The position numbers and the translations under genes were made by a program. Shown piece by piece: positions 50,508-61,438 of a stretch of DNA of 64,000 nucleotides. Positions within the stretch are counted from its first letter, which is position 1; the number at the start of each line of letters is the position of its first letter. The DNA is taken from assembly GCA_001557505.1 (NCBI GenBank), contig LSAX01000009.1, positions 1,798,001 to 1,862,000 of the forward strand. Reading direction: 5' to 3'. This stretch comes from Reticulascus tulasneorum. Lineage: Eukaryota; Ascomycota; Sordariomycetes; Glomerellales; Reticulascaceae. Under the pieces are notes generated by a model, which saw nothing but the letters and a program-made list of their open reading frames with translations, did not search any database and had not been told where the DNA came from.

Positions 50508-52838
50508 GGCGCAAGTAATCTCCTCAATAATGTGGCGGTCTAGTTCGTGTTGTGAGACAGTCAAGTATTCACGTAGGCGTCGTTATGATAATGTCTCAAT
50601 GATGATCGATGGGGGGGGGGCAGTTAGATAGTTGAGATCGACTTGAGATGGTAATCCGCGACGGATTGAAGATGAAGTCCAAACTCCGAGTTCTAGTGGA
50701 ACAAAAGACGGGTACACGCTTCGGACCGCGCTTCAACAACCATTGCGCGTCAAAAGACCTAAAGCGCGGGGATGACCAATGTCGAAAGGTTCGCAGGACC
50801 AAAAAAAAAAGATGGACAGTAGGCGTGGGGATGCCCGGAATCAGAGAGCAAACAATTCAAAGATGAATGGAGGAGTAGGGAAAAGGGAAAGGAGCTGAAG
50901 CTGACAGGCAAAAGGGCCAATCTCCTCGCTTCCGCACTTGGCATTCATGACGTTTCGGCTGGCGGCATTGTCTGCGATATACCAAGCCCTGGTGCATACT
51001 GATACAGTGCACGCAGGTGTTTAGCGCATTTATTACAGTGTCGAGTTAGGGGAGCGCCTTGGCCAGGTTCGGCGGGTGTGTCGGGGGTCTGGTCGGTCGG
51101 GCTGGTGGTGGTAATTCAATCAGGAGAGAGACTCTGGGCTGCGGGTGGGATCCTTCGGTGGTGCCTTGGCGGCCACGTAATTTGCTGCGAATAGTTTATC
51201 TTTCGCGTAAGGCGCAGGGGGTCGGCCAAAGGGGACTAATTGGGGCGTTTTTGGGGGCTGCTTTCGTTCACTCCCTCCAGTTGCAGTGGCTGCTTTTTTG
51301 TTGCAAGGTTCGGGGTTATCTCCAGCAAGACCCCCCAGTGGCCCCCCCTCTTTGCTAAACCCCCCCATGGACGGATATGGGAGCACGAAGAAGTACGGAC
51401 TACAGATTAGGGACTTTGGGAACTGGGCACCCCTGCTCAATCGCGTTGGACAAGGGCCTCCCGTGGTTTGGGTGTATGCCTCTCACTGGCTGGATTTGAC
51501 GGCTTGACCACTTAAAACAGTCCATTCGAACATCCACCCCGATGAGATAGGGACGACTGTCGGGAATAGCAGAGACGAAAAAAAGGGGACCCGGGAATGT
51601 GGAGGCACGCGTTGTTCAGTGGGGAAGTATCCTTGTTACTACGTGGTAGATGGAGAGAGACGGAGAGTGAGATAGGGAGAGGGAGAGACAACTAGGACCT
51701 CCCATCACGACCTCTGTAGGGAGGGTTTCTACTCCTACTTAATACCCAGGTAATTAGGCAGTCAGTAGGGCTAATCCATTCGTTGTGATCTTGTACGACG
51801 TGCAGTACATTGGTAGCACACTTTGAGCCCGCCGTCAATACCGCCGATAGGGGGTAGCGTGTGCGCACAGTCGGCCGGCATGTGGGGATAATGGCACGAT
51901 TCGCACCACTGGTAACATGAGTTGGGTTAGGTTAATCTGTAACAACCTGCCCCAAAGATCGTTCAAGACAATCAATCTTGAACGGTACATACAGTACGTA
52001 GTAAGGTAGTACGTAAGTTGAGTAAACCCACGACCCGTCGGCGGGTCGTCTGCACAGCACTATGTACATACGTGCATCAAAGGAAGCATGGTCGTGGCTT
52101 TTTTCAGCCCTCCCGACTCCTTCTCCTTCCTGCTCCTTCTCCAGCACGGCGGGATGGGATTGACCAGGTCCTTTTTATTACCCCCCCTCCCCTATTTTAT
52201 TCTTTTCCCGGTGTGGCGGGCTCATGCGGTGGGATCCGACTGCCTGTTAGTGTTGAAGCCCAGGACGCCTGATCCAGTACCTTAGTCCCTAGAGTCACCT
52301 CGGTTTCTATTAGTGCACGTAGTACGGACTACAGATTACACGTAGCTACGTAGTACCGCATTTGACTCAATCCTGGACCGCATGGTCTCATTTCCCCAGA
52401 CTTGCAGATTGACAATCTTTCCTTTTCATTGAAATTGAAGCAATCGATCGGAAGGTGGTGGACCCTAGGTCCTCAGTCCCTCCCCCCCCCCCCCCACCTC
52501 ACCTCCTCATATCTACCTACTACCTTGGGCTCGTTGGTTCCAGCTCGGACGCTCCTTGCCACGAAGACGAGGGTCTTCGCGGAAATCAAGAAGTACGCGT
52601 CGCCTGGGTACACGGCTAGCTAGCTAGCAAGCCAAGATTCTTTTGTTCTAGAGCGTAGTCGCTTGTATCCTGGACCACATCTGTATTTTACGACCTGTTG
52701 TCTGATATTGCAGTTTCTTCCATACTTCTCCTTCCAACTTATTCCCTTATTAATTCCTATTTCGAGTGCAGATCGTATCTGTAGCACCAGGAGCATACGC
52801 AGATCCAACCGCTAAATGAGCTCACTCTCACATTCGCA
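50508..52838. other. Divergent intergenic region, 2.3 kb
   Basis: Contains promoters for the TPT transporter (-) and the glycosyltransferase (+). A 14-base C run lies at 52482-52495. Several TACGTA-type elements cluster at 51990-52350 without further meaning that I can support. Confidence 0.5.
52482..52495. repeat. Poly-C tract (14 C)
   Basis: Homopolymer run about 350 nt upstream of the glycosyltransferase ATG. Confidence 0.9.
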
Positions 52839-54590
52839 ATGCTGATGCAATGGAAGGGCCGCCGACTGCTGATCGCAGCAGTCTTCGTCTTCGCAACTGG
52901 GCTGCTGATATTCTCACAGAGCCTTCTGCCCGAGTCCTTTAGCTGGGTTAGTATGAACTATTTGTCACCTTCATGATGAAACTCTGTTTGGGTTCTTCGG
53001 GAGGCGCAAACCTTCATGTGAGACTGGAGGACACATTCCAGTTCTTCGAAGGCACCGCAGACTCCCACGTGCTCCAACAACTGCGTATCCCAACCGTTAC
53101 CTTGAGTTATCCACTGCCGCAAAAATCTGATACTGACATCATTACTCAACTTACAGTCCGATATCTCGAACTCGCTCCCACTTCCTGGGTCTGGCTCACC
53201 CCGCCATGCGAAAGCCGGGCCAAATGGCCATCTGCACTTCGTCGTCGCTGGTAGCAAGGCGAATAAGCAGATGTGTCGTACCTTGGTGTCAGCCACGGCG
53301 AATCGCTTTGGCCCCCCTATTCTCGCTGGCTGGAACGCCACTGGCGAGAACGATGCGGCCGTCACCCACTTGGCCAAGGTCCGCGTTGTGACCAAATATC
53401 TCGAGGCTCTCCCAGCCAGCGCCGACGATGACCTGTTCCTGATGATCGATGGCTACGATGTACAGTTGCAATTCGGTCCCGACGTGCTAATCGAGCGATA
53501 CTTTCAAGCTGCGGCCCTCGAGGATGAGCGAATCATCCAGCAGCTCGGGCCTGCACACGCTGAGAGAGTTGCCGGACCCCTTGGAAGGCACATTTTCTTT
53601 GGCGCCGACAAGGTCTGTTGGCCTATCGACTGGAACCGACCGGCATGTTGGGCAGTACCAGAGTCCCCCATGGATCGTCACGAGTTCGGCCCCCACACCG
53701 ATAATGGCAACATGATATATGGCCGGCCAAGGTGGTTGAACAGTGGAACAATCATGGGCCCCATCAGGGAAGTCAGGGCCATGTTCCGGGCAACACTAGA
53801 CCGCATCAACAAGACGTATGATCCTGAGTACAAGTTCAGGGAAAGCGACCAGTTCTACATGAGTGACCTGTGGGGCGAGCAGGAGGTTGAGAGGATCGCT
53901 GCGCAGCTGGAGGAGAATCCGGAAGCGCGGGTCGCGACGGGAGGCAAAGACCGTTTTATCCCCGAATTGGTGCCCGGCCGAAGATACAACTACCACATCG
54001 CCATGGATTATCGGAGCTTTCTGTTCCAGACTTGGGCTGGTTACTCCGATTGGGTTAACTGGCGCAAGTTTGATGGGCCTAACTACTCCTTCGAGGTGAC
54101 ACAGAACGTTCGTAATAGCAGCGAATTCCAACCCTGGCCTCTACATCTGCAGGCCGACGGGATGAAGTCGGTCAGTCGGATCCTTAATTCCACGGTGGAC
54201 GCAAAGACGGGCAACGCGAACGAGCTGATCAGGCAGTCCCAATGGGGCTCCAACGTCATCACGAAACAGACCTTTCCCCTGTTCCACTGTACGAGTTCGA
54301 AGAGTGCTCTAGACGAATTTTGGCAGCGGATGTGGTTCTTCCCTCACGGCAAGGCACTTGTCCAGTCCTCGATAGCGGCCATTCAGGCGCAGCAGCCATT
54401 CACCCCGTACCACATCGACAACCGCTTGTGGTATCCCGTACGGAACTATCCTCGCGGCATCCGTGTTGACGATGGCGGCGCCTGGTCAGACGGTAGTGAT
54501 CTGACCGGAAAGCCTTCCTGGTTGACCTTCGATGGGCTGTGTAAAAACCACACAGGGATCTTATTTGGAGAAGAGCGAGGGCCCGCGTAG
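52839..54590 (+). CDS. Type II membrane glycosyltransferase, PLOD-like fold
   Basis: Two exons: 52839-52946 and 53157-54590, giving 513 aa. Exon 1 encodes a short basic cytoplasmic end and one transmembrane anchor (residues about 10-30), the Golgi type II layout. Exon 2 begins with a short stem, then a beta-strand (His-Phe-Val-Val-Ala). The catalytic-type segment Leu-Phe-Leu-Met-Ile-Asp-Gly-Tyr-Asp-Val corresponds in place and spacing to the Asp-x-x-Asp metal site of the collagen glucosyl/galactosyltransferase (PLOD) domain. Later matches to that fold are the Phe-Phe-Gly-Ala-Asp-Lys-Val-Cys-Trp-Pro, Trp-Leu-Asn-Ser-Gly and Glu-Ser-Asp-Gln-Phe-Tyr segments. Several Asn-x-Ser/Thr sites suit a lumenal enzyme. 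The 210-nt intron is called from the GTTAGT donor and TTACAG acceptor in phase 0. Sugar donor and acceptor are unknown; the fold assignment is by motif order only. Confidence 0.8.
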
Positions 54591-56859
54591 TGAGCCGCAG
54601 CGATCTTTATCTTACGGTAGAGGGGCTTATCATCGGGACTTCGGGAGATGATATGATCAATAGATTTTTTTGCGGTCGAATTTTGGACAACCAAACTGGA
54701 GCTCATTTGGGGTAAAAATGTTTGAGTAATAAGCACCTGAGCAGATATATTGTGTAAGAGATATGGCTACAAAACTAAATGGGGGCGGGAGGTATCTTGG
54801 GAAGCGAACCGGGTTACATCAAGGCGGGCATGGGATGGCATAAGACTTAGCACCCCTTACTATCGCGAAATGCAGCACATGCTTGCGTGGGGATAGACAG
54901 AGTATTATAATACTCTCTATTGATATACTTTGACGACTCCAATGATTCGCTCGGCAAGGAAAACAAACTCTCGCGAAGCAGGCAGAGATTACGAGTTCTA
55001 GAAACCGTTTGCACATCATACCGGCATCCAGGAATACGCCCCCCAGACACACACCAAAGGGGTGAAGCACACAGCCTTATATTCCCGTTTGCATTGAATA
55101 CAGCGGCCGCTATTAAAGTTGAAATAGAAGCTCCGCTATTTCACCTTCGAAGCAATTGTGGTCGAAGTAGAAAATCACCCAGAGGCTTGGATAGCGATGC
55201 AGATGACGAGGCAAGATGGTGTTGTCGGGCATCGGGAAACCATACTGGATCCCTGGGCATCGGGAAGGGAAAGCAAATTGGATCCCTGGGCATCACGCAG
55301 CAACGCCAACTCATGTTCTCAGCTGACCAGACTTTGACCAGTAGATGGTTTTCGGGGTACTTCACACTGGTCTAGAGTGTATTTTCTATATATCCGCGAC
55401 CGCATTCGAAGAGCAAGGCCTTTCGTCAATCCCGCAATTCGCGTTCCCAGGGATTGGCCTAGATCGTGACGATGCGGCAGGGGCTGCCTTAGCGCCATTC
55501 CTGTAGGGCTGGAAAGCAATATGTATGTGCACATCCAAATCAGGATCCTGGAGTAGTGTCTTGGCTTAGCTGAAGGCTATGGTTTGAGCTCCGCCGACCA
55601 ATGGGGCCAAGACACTGTGTCACCATATAATCTTCGCAAGTCCAGGCAGAATGCAATCCAATAGGTAGATTACCGTTGCAACAGCAAACGCAATGGCGGT
55701 CTGTGGCCTGCTGAATCCAAGCCTCGTTGGGCAATGAAGCGAAACAAAATCTGGGGAGAAATTGCCGGAACTGGACAAAGCTGGATGTTCGAGCTTCCAA
55801 CCCACCCGTATCGCTGTCTGAAGGAGAAACACATCTAAGGCTGCTGCTACACGGCTGAGCCGGCGAACAGAGCCAGTAAGACGGGAAATGATGGGTGGCT
55901 TGTCATTCCGTCTGAGGTGATATTGGATGATTTTACTGATGGGATTAGCTGCATCGTATGGCTGGTCTAAGCTCTCGGCCCGCAAATCAGCATGTCTTTG
56001 GTAGGCCCGTTGATGTAACCGTTCCCTCTGACATGCAACAGACTTGGGGAAAATGCCCTACTGATTCGGAACTGAACTTGCTAATTACATCCTCGTATCG
56101 CCTCTGCCTCTTAGGCAGTACAGTCCTAGCACCGCCCTCTACTCGTGCACATACCCTACTCGGAGGAAGTCTACTGGCTCCTAACACGCTTACTATGGAT
56201 TCCTACTACTACAAAGATAGCCGACTGGAGCGCCGAAAATCTCAGGTCAGCTTTGAAGATGCTGTGAAATGAGGGGAGGGCAGAACCATCGTGTACCCGG
56301 GCGAGGAGGGCTGCACACATGCACTGCAAAGCCACGCCCGCCATGATGGCTCTGAGGCTGGCTAGATGTCCTGGTGTAACCTTAACTTCGCTATTTCAGC
56401 TCCAATCTCGGCCTTGATGTTGTATGCACGTCTCCTATTGTCCAAATTGACCACCCGGTTAGGCCGGTTTGCTGTATAACAGAGTGTGCAACAACAACCC
56501 CTCAGACAGAAACCAAGCCCGAAACGGCACGTCCAAGGTTCTTAGGCTTCTTGTCAGACATTGTAAGACCTTGTAATGGTGTGAGAACTGTCCGGATGGC
56601 TGGATAGCTGGATGTACAATCCGCGGTGCTAAGCTGCCCACCGAAAATTAGACACGTTGTCTCCTTCCCTTGGCTCGCACTGACGATATAAGCCATGCCA
56701 CCCCCGGTGCTGGACTGCACCAAATGCCATTGAGCCTTTGCTGTCGCCTGCTCAAGTCTCTATTTCAACTACCTTCGACAAATTCTCCAGGCTGTCATAC
56801 ATCTCGACGCATCCCTAAACCCCTATAGTCCCATATCGACCCCCAGCACCCTACCTAAC
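54591..56859. other. Intergenic, 2.3 kb
   Basis: No supported gene. A short imperfect tandem duplication of about 31 nt (unit containing GGATCCCTGGGCATC) lies at 55227-55295. A minus-strand frame at 55620-55985 has hydrophobic stretches but no clear start or family, and is not called. Confidence 0.5.
55227..55295. repeat. Imperfect tandem repeat, two copies
   Basis: Two copies of a unit starting GGGCATCGGGAA and ending GGATCCCT, followed by the beginning of a third. No function is evident. Confidence 0.7.
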
Positions 56860-58789
56860 ATGGAGTATTCTCGCAAGAGATTGATAGTTTGTTGCGATGG
56901 AACCTGGATGAACTCGTAAGTCTATACGCTCTCACCAAACAAGGGCACTCAAAACCAATATAGCTGACCATCTCGTAGCGAGAGCGGCTACGTGAAACCC
57001 ACCTTCTGGAAACCACAAGGAACGCTACAGGTTCCTTCGAACGTGACGCGCATCTCGAGATGTTTCCGGCGTAAGTGCAGTGACGGACGAATGCAAATCA
57101 TCAACTACGAATCTGGCGTGGGTACCGGCAGTAATACCCTTGATTCTATCACCGGCGGGGCTTTCGGCCTTGGTATATCAGAGGTACAACGCACCTATTT
57201 CCCTTTTGTCCAATGTGCTCAGTCCGGTTCATACATCTGGGGATACTGTCGCACAAGCTTGAAATCAGCCACTGACATTTCCCAAGCGTGTTCGAGAAGC
57301 GTACAGTTTCATTTGCGCAAACTATTGCGATGGAGATGAAATTATCCTCATTGGTTTCTCCCGCGGCGCCTTCACCGTCCGATCGGTTGCCGGGATGATT
57401 GCGTCGTTAGGCCTGTTGACCAGGGAAGGCGTCGATCACTTCTACCCCATCTTCAAAGATATGGAGAACTGGATGAACGACAAATACAAAGATCCGTTCC
57501 CCGGTGTCCCGTTCGACAACAAGCCAAAGGGGCCAGGCGCGGCTGCGGAATACAGAGCTCGACTGGAGAAGGTATGCTTGACCCCCTGAAAAGGATATAC
57601 GAATAGTTCATACCTGACTGTGAACAGCTGGGCTACACACGCGTGAAGCAAAACGAAGGTGCCGGGGAACTTATCACCATCAAAGCTGTCGGTACGTAAC
57701 GCGCGCTCCTCCCTGCAACCCTCCGCGACCCTATCTCACACACTCGCAGCTGTTTGGGATACTGTTGGTAGTCTCGGCATACCCCAAATATCGTGGCTCA
57801 ACAAGTTGGGGATCTACGCCTCGAATGAAGAATAAGTCTTCCGTGTTCCCAACCAATTTATCAAAGCTAACACCCCTTGTACATACAGATTCTGGGACAC
57901 GAGTCTTTCGAACCGAGTTGAGCACGCTTTCCAAGCGCTTGCTCTTGATGAGACCCGATACTCCTTCCAGCCAGCCGTGTGGGAACGCCTGCCTGACAAT
58001 CAGCTCCAGACGGATCTCCGACAGGTGTGGTTTCCTGGTAATCATGGAAACTGTGGTGGTGGTTGGCCCGATCAAGGCGTGGCCAATATTACCCTTGCTT
58101 GGATGATGGATCAGCTCTCCTCGATCGGTGTTGAGTTCGACAAGTCTTCCTTGGAGAAGTGCGTCCAGCGATCGGCTTCTTACTACGAATCCCAGAAGAA
58201 ACAACAGGGGCAACCGTGGGCAGCAGAGCCACTATTCGGAAAAAACTTCCCCATTCGTCCCTGGGGCCTCGGTGCCATCATGAAGACGTCAAACCTGCTC
58301 TACTCGCTCGCTGGACGAATCGTCCGGTCTCCGGGTCTTTATCAGCAAGTTGACCCAAATTCCGAGGTGAAGAAGAAGGCATTCCTCAAAGACACCAACG
58401 AACGAATCCACTCATCAGTTCGCGTTCGTCTTGCGTGCAAAGGGCTCGGCCTCAACGATACTGGCGTCTGGGACTGCCCTGCGCTGTTGCCCAATTGGCG
58501 TCTGGTCCAATCCAGTTCGACGTACACCGATCCCATTCCTAGCCATCCGACTTGGGAGCCGAATGAGACAGACCAGGAACGCCTGGAGGAGCTAAACGAA
58601 AGTGAGAATGGACGCTGGGTTTGGAAGTATATCGGACCGGCGGCGAATGCCCCCGAGGATCCGAAGGCCAAGATTATGGTGGAAGAGCCGCTGGGTCCAT
58701 ACGAGAGGCATTTGCTGAAGCTCTCGGGGGGCTCACCCAATAGCTATCACTTTGCTCGGGAACAACCTTTCAAGGACAACCTGAAGTGA
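56860..58789 (+). CDS. DUF2235 alpha/beta-hydrolase-fold protein
   Basis: Six exons: 56860-56915, 56979-57183, 57287-57571, 57628-57691, 57750-57831 and 57883-58789, giving 532 aa. DUF2235 proteins have an alpha/beta-hydrolase fold and are related to the catalytic domain of Tle1-type phospholipases. Visible elements: Cys-Cys-Asp-Gly-Thr-Trp after the first beta-strand, the Gly-Val-Gly-Thr-Gly segment, the nucleophile elbow Gly-Phe-Ser-Arg-Gly-Ala-Phe in exon 3, the acid-bearing Val-Trp-Asp-Thr-Val-Gly-Ser in exon 5, and a His in Pro-Gly-Asn-His-Gly-Asn-Cys-Gly-Gly-Gly in exon 6. All triad positions are present, so it is probably active, though the natural substrate is unknown. No signal peptide is seen. 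Intron 5 has AT-AC ends (separate entry); all other introns are GT-AG. The convergent neighbour at 59158 is a Cys-rich membrane protein. Confidence 0.9.
57832..57882 (+). other. AT-AC intron (U2-like donor) in the DUF2235 gene
   Basis: The 51-nt intron reads GA|ATAAGT at the donor and TGTAC|ATAC at the acceptor, with a GCTAAC branch-like element ending 9 nt before the last base of the intron. Splicing there gives Glu-Glu-Tyr-Arg-Phe-Trp-Asp-Thr, matching the Tyr-Arg-Phe-x-Asp-Thr pattern of the family. No GT lies before the in-frame TAA at 57831-57834 close enough to serve. Using the CAG at 57886-57888 instead would keep frame but delete the conserved Tyr-Arg. ATAAGT donors are known for AT-AC introns handled by the major spliceosome. 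Confidence 0.75.
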
Positions 58790-59157
58790 GGCTATGCCTC
58801 ACGGACTTGGGTTGTCTGAAGGGGTTTCGTGGTTTGGCGTTCTTTCATTACTGGTATATCCACTGAATATTGCTCTTCACATTTCGTTTACCGCTCCATT
58901 GAATGTAATAATTTGCGTCCAGTTATTGCATTATGTTCTTTATGATACCAGTCTGTATGCTCCATCTGGGACCAGCAACTGGCCAAGTGTTACACATCTC
59001 TGTCGCCAGGACCATGATGATGGGTAGGGTATAACTGTCCATAATGAGGATGACATTTAATAGAACCGCACAAGTTTAACGTGGTTTATTACTGTTTTAT
59101 CTCTTGCAGACCAAATCAACATCCCGAACAAACTGATATAATCAGTTAGAATGAAAC
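58790..59157. other. Short convergent intergenic region
   Basis: Holds the 3' ends of the DUF2235 gene (+) and the Cys-rich membrane protein gene (-). No other feature was seen. Confidence 0.6.
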
Positions 59158-60378
59158 TCAGATATTCCCGATATCATGCAGGCAAAGCACCTGGTTATCC
59201 GTCTCCTGCACAACCGTCGCATTGAATGCATTAACCCAAATACCGACCCACCAATTCTTTTCAATCATCGAATTCGCAACTCTTGTCTTGACATCACCCT
59301 CCACGGCATCAGCCAGCTCGAACCCACACGCCGTCACGTTCGGTAGGATCCCCGCTACCAACATCGACGGCCACATGTTGGTAGCCGTGCAGGTGCTGCA
59401 ATTCGTGATGCAGCTCTGGGCCGAGTCCTGGCTTCCGCCGGAGCATGTGGTGACGCAGTTACAGGTATAGTCGTAGCAGTTGGAGATCCAGCCGTTGACG
59501 GAGCCGAAGATGGTGCGGTCGGCGTTGACGAAATACTGCACTGCTGAGCGATCGTAGCCGGTGCAGGCGTAGGAGCGTGCTTTGGGGAGGGACGAGAGAG
59601 AGAGGAACGCGAGAAGGGACCTGAGGTTGAGTGAAGGGAATTTTCGTCTTGCTGTCTTTGACCGTTTTGAGTTGGCGATGGACGCATGCTCAGAGGACTG
59701 TCTTGGCCATGGCCAGCCGACAGCATTGTTACTGCGGGCTTGATCCGCTCTTCGTACCCTCCCATACATCATAGCTGTCCAGATCCAGTATGTGATAAAC
59801 CCACCGAGCATGCCACCAAAAAATGTGAGAATAATGATGGCCAGTTGATTGCGATAAGTCTGTTTCAATGCCGCCAAGGCATCCGCTTTGTAGAACTCGC
59901 CCACGGCTTTCAGACACTCAACTGGATACCGATCCTTCCAGTTCCACATGATGTTCCCATCACAGATCACGCCTGTGACATTGCCTTTTGCGGTCCTCGC
60001 ACACGCGTTATACGCATAGCTAGGATCAGAGCAGCCATTGCACCCAAAGTAGCAGCCGTCGTAGGCCTTGGTGCGGGCCTCCTGCATCCACTTCTTCGGG
60101 TCGGAGCTCACTTTTGCTGTGGCAGCAAGCCACTGAACACGGCGGACTAGAGCATATGTTGTGCCTGCGAAAATTGCAGAGAAAACAAGGAGGGCGGCCG
60201 GGAAGGCGAGTTTGGGGAGGATGATGTCTAGATGAAAGCGGAGCCAGTGCCGGATCTTGCTGCTCAGCGGTGGAGATTCAACTTTGCTGATGACACCTCC
60301 CTCGTGGTTTTGGGTTGTAGGTAGCTTGTCGAAGTTGTCTTTCAAGTACGACTTCTCTGCTCGAGAGTTATACACCAT
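59158..60378 (-). CDS. Cys-rich fungal membrane protein of unknown function
   Basis: Single exon, 406 aa from the first ATG. Residues 1-50 are hydrophilic. A transmembrane helix lies at about 52-77, then a lumenal or outside domain with Cys-Tyr-Phe-Gly-Cys-x2-Cys and further Cys (to about 165). A second helix at about 178-205 follows, then an Arg/Lys-rich stretch. A third hydrophobic run at about 262-274 is directly followed by Ala-Arg-Ser-Tyr-Ala-Cys, looking like an internal signal peptide. The last about 130 residues contain 13 Cys, many in the cluster Cys-Tyr-Asp-Tyr-Thr-Cys-Asn-Cys, and several Asn-x-Ser/Thr sites, so they are probably outside or lumenal and disulfide-bonded. I recognise no named family. 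The transcript converges on the DUF2235 gene. Confidence 0.8.
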   Translation of the reverse strand: MVYNSRAEKSYLKDNFDKLPTTQNHEGGVISKVESPPLSSKIRHWLRFHLDIILPKLAFPAALLVFSAIFAGTTYALVRRVQWLAATAKVSSDPKKWMQEARTKAYDGCYFGCNGCSDPSYAYNACARTAKGNVTGVICDGNIMWNWKDRYPVECLKAVGEFYKADALAALKQTYRNQLAIIILTFFGGMLGGFITYWIWTAMMYGRVRRADQARSNNAVGWPWPRQSSEHASIANSKRSKTARRKFPSLNLRSLLAFLSLSSLPKARSYACTGYDRSAVQYFVNADRTIFGSVNGWISNCYDYTCNCVTTCSGGSQDSAQSCITNCSTCTATNMWPSMLVAGILPNVTACGFELADAVEGDVKTRVANSMIEKNWWVGIWVNAFNATVVQETDNQVLCLHDIGNI

Positions 60379-61438
60379 TTTGAGATGGGATCTCTTTGAA
60401 AGGTAGGCCAAGATAATTAGTGGTAAGGACGAGGAACTAGACAGATGATTTAGAACAGTGTTTGATCAACTCTGAGACCGCTTCTGAAGCCTGAAGTAAG
60501 GATTGATTCTTTCAAGGGTATTTACATAGTTCGTGCAGCCTTACATAGTATTCAGTCGACTTCATTAACACGCCCGAGATCTGCCTGGGGTGTGAGGCTG
60601 TGTAAAGGGCTGACTTAGTCGACCACCACTACCCCAATCCAAATCTGCCGGGTGGTTGCCTCGAATCGTAAAATGCCTGTGGCGCACTGCTTATTTCGAC
60701 TGCTCTGTAACCAAATCGTCATGACACCGAGCCCCCTCGTGATAGTTTCAGAGCCCTCGAGGTGCGGACAGGAGGCCCGAAGACGTCATGATACAGTTCT
60801 GCTGTTCTGCCGCTCCAACGCGCGCAAGGCTCGAGAACTGTCATACTAACAACATTACGCCGATATTATTCTGGAGATGCTCGGTCCTTGGAAAGTAGAT
60901 TTTCTCGAGGTGACACCGCATAAGGAGGGGGAGGGAGCCTGGCCAGCACTTTATTCGGGCGTATTTTGTGGGCAGCATTCTCATAGGCTACGTCTAGTTT
61001 GCAGAACGCATTCACAAGCACATTTGTCCTCGAATTCCAAACATGTGATGGAAGTTTGGATAGCTGCCTCAGTTATCGGGACAAATGTCGGGCAAGTCGA
61101 TCCGCTCTTGCAGTACTGGTTCTCAACCGTGGCGTGCTTGGTGGTGTGCAACACATGCCACCAAGAGAAAACCTACCTTTGCTTCATTGGATTATAGCCG
61201 CAGTAGTCTCTCCTGTACCATAAAGCATGTCATTATGCTTAGGCTGTTACATTGGTATAGACAAGAGTGGCGATGGCCATGGCTCGACTTCACATCTGTG
61301 AATAGGGACCGTAGAATACTTGATCCGTATCCGATACAGTGCGACACACCGTGAAGTTTGCAGCAATACCGCAAGGTCCTGATAACATCGAACATTTTCA
61401 GCCATATTTGGGTCAGTTTGACTACACCTCGCAACATC
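60379..61438. other. Divergent intergenic region
   Basis: Promoters of the Cys-rich membrane protein (-) and the polyprenol reductase (+). No motif was strong enough to call. Confidence 0.5.

Noticed and set aside
55620..55985. 121-codon minus-strand frame with hydrophobic segments
   Set aside because: No start context, no splice partner on either side and no recognised family; could be a relic.
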